Positions 35,619-38,942 of a DNA stretch of 38,942 nucleotides are shown one piece after another. Both the position numbers and the translations under genes were made by a program. The notes under the pieces were generated by a model. The model was not told where the DNA came from and did not search any database. It saw nothing but the letters and a program-made list of their open reading frames with translations. Within the stretch, counting starts at the first letter, position 1. Each line of letters begins with the position of its first letter. Origin of the DNA: Alphaproteobacteria bacterium (GTDB taxonomy: Bacteria > Pseudomonadota > Alphaproteobacteria > Rhizobiales > Aestuariivirgaceae); assembly GCA_024640405.1 (NCBI GenBank), contig JAHEFB010000043.1:1-38942 (forward strand). The letters are read 5' to 3'.

Positions 35619-35864
35619 TCAGGCCTGCCAGAACGGCTTGCTGCTTTCCTTGCCGGCATCGAAACGGTTCATGCCGATATCGGTCAGCAACCTGTCATCC
35701 AGTTCGCTCAATTGCCTGCGCTGCCTGGCCCGGTCGAACCACAACCGCAATGTGCCGAGAATTTCACCCGACCAGCCGTGGCCCTCTGCCGATCGCCAGT
35801 TCGCTCCGGCTGCGCGGCTCGATACGGATACTCCGGGGATTGCGGTATTTGACGGGGTTTTCAT
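35619..35864 (-). CDS. DUF1127 small protein
   Basis: An 81-residue protein. The C-terminal half matches DUF1127 (YjiS-like): LWFDRARQRRQLSELDDRLL followed by TDIGMNRFDAGKES. This Arg-rich helical domain is abundant in alphaproteobacteria; in some species such proteins affect RNA turnover or phosphate and carbon metabolism. The frame opens at 35933, but ATG 35864 has AAGGAG seven bases upstream. The first 35 residues are low-complexity. A divergent LysR regulator starts 238 bp away. Confidence 0.85.
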   Translation of the reverse strand: MKTPSNTAIPGVSVSSRAAGANWRSAEGHGWSGEILGTLRLWFDRARQRRQLSELDDRLLTDIGMNRFDAGKESSKPFWQA

Positions 35865-35932
35865 GACAATACTCCTTGGTTGTTGTCTCAACCACAATTC
35901 AGCGGTCGAAAGCGGTTTGCATGTGTGGAGCA

Positions 35933-35961
35933 TTTGTAGGAAAATCCACCTGAGGTGACAA
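35933..35961 (-). promoter_or_regulatory. Predicted sigma-70 promoter of the DUF1127 gene
   Basis: On the minus strand TTGTCA (35956-35961) and TACAAA (35933-35938) are 17 bases apart, five and four matches to consensus. The start would lie near 35926, giving a leader of about 60 bases before the DUF1127 ATG. Confidence 0.55.
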
Positions 35962-35970
35962 ACGAGGATA

Positions 35971-35996
35971 ATTGATTTTCAGATTATTTTTTCTAA
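35971..35996 (+). repeat. Upstream copy of a 26-bp direct repeat
   Basis: This copy matches 36067-36092 at 22 of 26 bases and starts with ATTGATTTT. It carries the same TTGATT as the proximal copy, but its downstream TAATCA is a poorer -10. It also includes GATTA-N7-TAATC, a short inverted repeat. It could be a second promoter or a binding site for the LysR protein. Confidence 0.6.
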
Positions 35997-36066
35997 TCAA
36001 AAATTTTATTATAAATCACAAGAATCCCTATATTCAGCCAGAAAAATTCCAAATATTTGACCATGG

Positions 36067-36092
36067 ATTGATTTTAAAATTATTATTTCTTA
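36067..36092 (+). repeat. Proximal copy of a 26-bp direct repeat, next to lysR start
   Basis: Second copy, 96 bp after the first, about nine helical turns. It covers the -35 and spacer of the predicted lysR promoter. The whole stretch 35964-36102 is much more AT-rich than its surroundings. Confidence 0.6.
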
Positions 36093-36096
36093 TAAA
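36068..36096 (+). promoter_or_regulatory. Predicted promoter of the LysR gene, placing the start at its ATG
   Basis: TTGATT (36068-36073) and TATAAA (36091-36096) are 17 bases apart. Six bases separate the -10 from the ATG at 36103, so the transcript would begin at or next to the start codon. No SD precedes that ATG. Both facts agree with a leaderless mRNA. Confidence 0.55.
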
Positions 36097-36102
36097 TAGC
36101 GA

Positions 36103-37011
36103 ATGCCAAGTCGCCTACCCTCGCTGAATGCATTGCGTGCCTTTGAAGCCGCAGCACGGCATTTGAGTTTCACCCGCGCAGCACAAGAGCTGCACGTCAC
36201 ACAAGCCGCTGTCAGCCATCAGATAAAATCGCTTGAGGAGGATTTGGGAATACCGGTCTTCCGGCGTCTGAATCGTGCCCTGGTTCTGACCGGCGCGGGC
36301 AGGACCCTGTTCCCCGCCATCGGTGAGGCATTGGCCATAATGACATCAGCAGTCGACAGTCTGCATCACCAGGATCACGCAGGTGAATTGACGGTTACAA
36401 CCATGGACTCGTTTGCCGCCACATGGCTGGTTCCGAAACTCGGCAGGTTCCGCAAATCCAGTCCCGACATCGACGTCCGCATTACCACCTCGGATGAAAG
36501 CGTCGATTTTTCGAGGGTCAATGTGGATATGGCCATTCGATATGGTGCCGGCAACTGGCCCGGCCTCAGTGTCGAGCGGTTGATGACGGAAGAGGTTTTT
36601 CCGGTCTGTGCGCCGTCACTCCTGCAGTCGGGCCCGCCTTTGACCAGTCCGGCTGATCTGAAAAACCACACGCTGTTGCATGACGACCTCCGAGTGGACT
36701 GGCGAATGTGGCTGATGGCAACAGGCGAAGAGGGAATCGATTCAAGCAAGGGACCCGGCTATCAGCATTCCAACCTGGTGATACTGGCCGCCGAGCAAGG
36801 CGACGGCGTCGCACTTGCGCGCAGTGTCCTGGTGCAGGGCGCCCTGGATTCAGGACGGCTGGTAAAGCCATTTGACATCGCGCTTCCGGGGGAGTTCGCC
36901 TACTATATGGTGTGTCCGAAGGCCAACCTGAAGCGGCCCAAGGTAAAGGCATTCCGAAAGTGGCTGGTTGAGGAAGCGAAGGCTCAAAAACCGAAAACCG
37001 ACATCCGGTAA
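36103..37011 (+). CDS. LysR family transcriptional regulator, GcvA-like
   Basis: A 302-residue regulator. The N-terminal winged helix reads LPSLNALRAFEAAARHLSFT then AAQELHVTQAAVSHQIKSLE, the GcvA/AmpR pattern. The C-terminal effector domain begins near residue 90 (ELTVTTMDSFAATWLVPKLG) and holds the DVDMAIRYG-like segment (VDMAIRYGAGNWPGL). GcvA-type proteins often regulate the gene transcribed away from them; here that is the DUF1127 gene. The family start fits ATG 36103 although no SD is visible. The gene is convergent with the ATP-grasp-like gene. Confidence 0.94.
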   Translation: MPSRLPSLNALRAFEAAARHLSFTRAAQELHVTQAAVSHQIKSLEEDLGIPVFRRLNRALVLTGAGRTLFPAIGEALAIMTSAVDSLHHQDHAGELTVTTMDSFAATWLVPKLGRFRKSSPDIDVRITTSDESVDFSRVNVDMAIRYGAGNWPGLSVERLMTEEVFPVCAPSLLQSGPPLTSPADLKNHTLLHDDLRVDWRMWLMATGEEGIDSSKGPGYQHSNLVILAAEQGDGVALARSVLVQGALDSGRLVKPFDIALPGEFAYYMVCPKANLKRPKVKAFRKWLVEEAKAQKPKTDIR

Positions 37012-37050
37012 AGCGGTTTGCCTATATGCACAAACTCCACCGGGATCACG

Positions 37051-37980
37051 CTATCTGGCGTAGTCTCTGGTGCGCTGAATGAGGACGCGGGCAGCTTCGG
37101 TCAATCCATCCAGTTGCGTGTAAAAGTCAATCTGATGCGCCTTCTGGATTTCAACCCCGGTGTAAGACGAAAACAACCATGTGTCTCCGCGTGGATTGCA
37201 TTCCAGTATGTACAGCTCGCCGGTTTCATGATCCCGCGCGACATCATGTCCAAGCAATGGCTGGTCCGGAAAACTATTGTGCGCTGCCTCTGCAAGGGCA
37301 ATAACATCGGCTTCAAATGAGAGGCCGTATGTCGATGACCGCTTGTTCGATACGATGTTGATGCCACCTTGTTCGGCAAACCCGAACCGGGAGTTCAGTG
37401 GCGGAAGGTCATGATCCATTTCACAGTACCAGCACATTAGTGCCTTGCCGAACAACGTAACCACCCGGTAGCTCGACGCCCAGGGCCCGGTATAGACAAA
37501 CCGCTGCACAAGCATGGGACCCCGGGAAGCCGTGTGCTCTTCCGAAAAACTGTCCATCGGCTGATAACGGACCCGTTCGGTCCGTTTGACCTTGATCTCC
37601 CGGCCGCACCTTCCCAGCTCGGGCTTGACTACCACGTACGGGCCCCACTGCTCCGGGTCAAACAGATCGTCCGGCTCGATGACCTGCCAGTCGGGCACCC
37701 TGATGCCGTCGCCCCGCAGGCGCTGGTATTGTTGGCTCTTGGGAAGTTCACAGCCTTCGAATACCGGTCCGCGCGGCACGTCAAACCGCCGGACAGGCAG
37801 GTATGAAACGGTCATGGTGGGATTTTCAGACACCCGGCCTGCAAGCTCCCACTCACCTTGTTTGGTATCGACAATATACGGAACCACATCGTCCGAGAGT
37901 TCCGAAATGCGCCTGCAAATCTCGACGAAATCTGAACGTTCCTGCTTGTTGCTCTGGTTAACCAGAATCAGGTTCTTCAT
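37051..37980 (-). CDS. ATP-grasp-like protein of unknown function
   Basis: A 309-residue cytoplasmic protein. The middle has PYVVVKPELGRCGREIKVKR, a nucleotide-binding lysine strand typical of ATP-grasp, and the end has ELYILECNPRGDTWLFSS, matching the metal-binding E-x-N motif of that fold. The N-terminal part (VNQSNKQERSDFVEICRRIS) is an unlike first domain. ATP-grasp enzymes join a carboxylate to an amine or thiol with ATP. No known partner gene lies beside it, so substrate is not inferable; I did not recognise a named family. Confidence 0.75.
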   Translation of the reverse strand: MKNLILVNQSNKQERSDFVEICRRISELSDDVVPYIVDTKQGEWELAGRVSENPTMTVSYLPVRRFDVPRGPVFEGCELPKSQQYQRLRGDGIRVPDWQVIEPDDLFDPEQWGPYVVVKPELGRCGREIKVKRTERVRYQPMDSFSEEHTASRGPMLVQRFVYTGPWASSYRVVTLFGKALMCWYCEMDHDLPPLNSRFGFAEQGGINIVSNKRSSTYGLSFEADVIALAEAAHNSFPDQPLLGHDVARDHETGELYILECNPRGDTWLFSSYTGVEIQKAHQIDFYTQLDGLTEAARVLIQRTRDYAR

Positions 37981-38225
37981 GACATTATCCAGAGTTCAAA
38001 CATTCCGGGATCTGATGTCAGGCAAGAGTTTGAAAATATTGCCGCTTCAGGCACGAGATCAACTCAGTGTATCAGGAAACCACCGAAACCAGAAATCGGC
38101 TTCATCGAACCGGTCCACAACCAGGTATGGCATTCTCGCAATTCAACAGCGGTGCGGGCTGCCAACGATAAGCCTGAACTTGCCAGGCGCACATCCAGCA
38201 CTACCCAACAATGGCGGAAATGCGC

Positions 38226-38942
38226 TCAAGTGCTGGCGATTTTGGTCAAGGCAGCGTCAAGTTTGCCGACCGCCGCGTCTGTATCGGCCAGTTTGTCGAG
38301 ACCGAATAGCCCCAGACGAAATGTGGAGAAGCCCTCCGGCTCGTCGCACATCATGGGAACGCCGGCTGCTATTTGCATGCCTTGTTCAACGAATTTCTTG
38401 CCATTCTGGATGTCAGGATCGTCGGTGTAGCTGACCACAACTCCCGGCGCTTCAAAACCCGCTGCTGCCACACTCTTGAAACCCCGTTCAGCCAGGAGTT
38501 TTCTGACGTCTCGTCCCAACTTCAGTTGCTGCTTGCGAAGTTTATCAAAACCGATGGCCTGGGTCTCAAGCATGGTGTCACGAAATCCGGTCAGCGCATC
38601 GGTCGGCATGGTGGAGTGATAGGCATGGCCGCCATTTTCATAGGCTTGCATGATCTGATACCACTTGCCGAGATCAACCGCAAAGCTGCTGCTATTGGTC
38701 TCCTGCAAGGCTGAAAGCCCGCGCTCGCTCAGTGTTACAAGTCCGGCAGACGGCGATGCGCTCCAGCCCTTTTGCGGCGCAGATATCAGCACGTCGACAC
38801 CAATGTCTTTCATGTCGACCCAAACGGTCCCCGATGCAATGCAGTCGAGTACGAACAGCGCACCAACTTCGTGGGCCGCATCAGCAATTGACCGCATGTA
38901 TTCATCCGGCAGCATTATGCCTGATGATGTTTCCACATGCGG
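38226..38942 (-). CDS. Class V aminotransferase (alanine/serine--glyoxylate type), partial
   Basis: The frame is open to the window edge, so the N-terminus lies outside. The visible 238 residues begin PHVETSSGIMLP, the substrate-loop motif of class V enzymes (usual HxETSTG). The PLP-binding lysine is in SAPQKGWSASPSAGLV, preceded by the PLP-contact LFVLDCIASGTVWVDM. The rest is the small domain, ending FSTFRLGLFGLDKLADT. Family members move an amino group from alanine or serine to glyoxylate. A separate 245-bp region with no visible gene lies downstream toward the ATP-grasp gene. Confidence 0.9.
   Translation of the reverse strand, partial: PHVETSSGIMLPDEYMRSIADAAHEVGALFVLDCIASGTVWVDMKDIGVDVLISAPQKGWSASPSAGLVTLSERGLSALQETNSSSFAVDLGKWYQIMQAYENGGHAYHSTMPTDALTGFRDTMLETQAIGFDKLRKQQLKLGRDVRKLLAERGFKSVAAAGFEAPGVVVSYTDDPDIQNGKKFVEQGMQIAAGVPMMCDEPEGFSTFRLGLFGLDKLADTDAAVGKLDAALTKIAST

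Noticed and set aside
37981..38225. Possible small gene or RNA between the ATP-grasp and aminotransferase genes
   Set aside because: No open frame with SD, no strong hairpin, and no recognisable motif in this 245-bp stretch.

Overview
The window looks like a chromosomal segment of an alphaproteobacterium, most likely of the Rhizobiales or a close marine relative. The moderately high GC, a DUF459 SGNH protein, a DUF1127 small protein, a 1161-residue fused indolepyruvate oxidoreductase, a seven-gene amino-acid-type ABC transporter cluster flanked by two AMP-forming ligase genes, and a TRAP transporter all fit. This assignment is inferred from gene content only; there is no rRNA or other marker. 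I found no tRNA, rRNA, CRISPR array or insertion sequence.

Layout. 1-1612 (+): end of gltB and all of gltD (glutamate synthase). 1620-5198 (-): a degenerate SGNH-fold protein, an MltB-type lytic transglycosylase and galE. 5367-6892 (+): galU and a LysE-type exporter with a damaged 3' end. 6927-9584 (-): NfeD-like protein, SPFH/stomatin protein and ferrochelatase. 9647-18198 (-): a transport and ligase operon (long-chain-type acyl-CoA ligase, LivG, LivH, LivM, substrate-binding protein, LivF, PaaK-like protein). 18382-22564 (-): Crp/Fnr regulator and upstream of it the fused indolepyruvate oxidoreductase. 22811-24925 (+): rhodanese-ChrB protein and ChrA. 24930-25772 (-): secreted protein with a papain-like Cys/His/Asp pattern. 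25857-32864 (-): TRAP binding protein, oversized small and large permeases, SDR and acyl-CoA dehydrogenase. 33167-35243 (+): class I glutamine-amidotransferase-like hydrolase and FMN 2-hydroxyacid oxidase. 35324-35864 (-): two small proteins, one with DUF1127. 36103-37011 (+): GcvA-like LysR regulator. 37051-37980 (-): ATP-grasp-like protein. 38226-38942 (-): class V aminotransferase, cut by the window end.

How the genes may work together (inference). The oxidoreductase makes aryl- or acyl-acetyl-CoA from 2-oxo acids. Its neighbours are a Crp/Fnr regulator, a branched-chain-type amino acid importer and two ligase-family genes, which suggests a module for taking up amino acids or related acids and turning them into CoA thioesters. 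The TRAP binding protein resembles the 2-oxo/2-hydroxy monocarboxylate binding group, and the nearby 2-hydroxyacid oxidase would fit that substrate class.

No single locus is clearly a new system. The points most worth attention are: the 327-residue coiled-coil-rich tail on the TRAP large permease; a 64-bp near-palindrome between the SDR and acyl-CoA dehydrogenase genes; an SGNH protein lacking its Ser and His; a PaaK-like protein without the usual phosphate loop; a LysR gene that appears leaderless, with a duplicated promoter-like repeat; and matching 11-bp hairpins directly after both transporter binding-protein genes.
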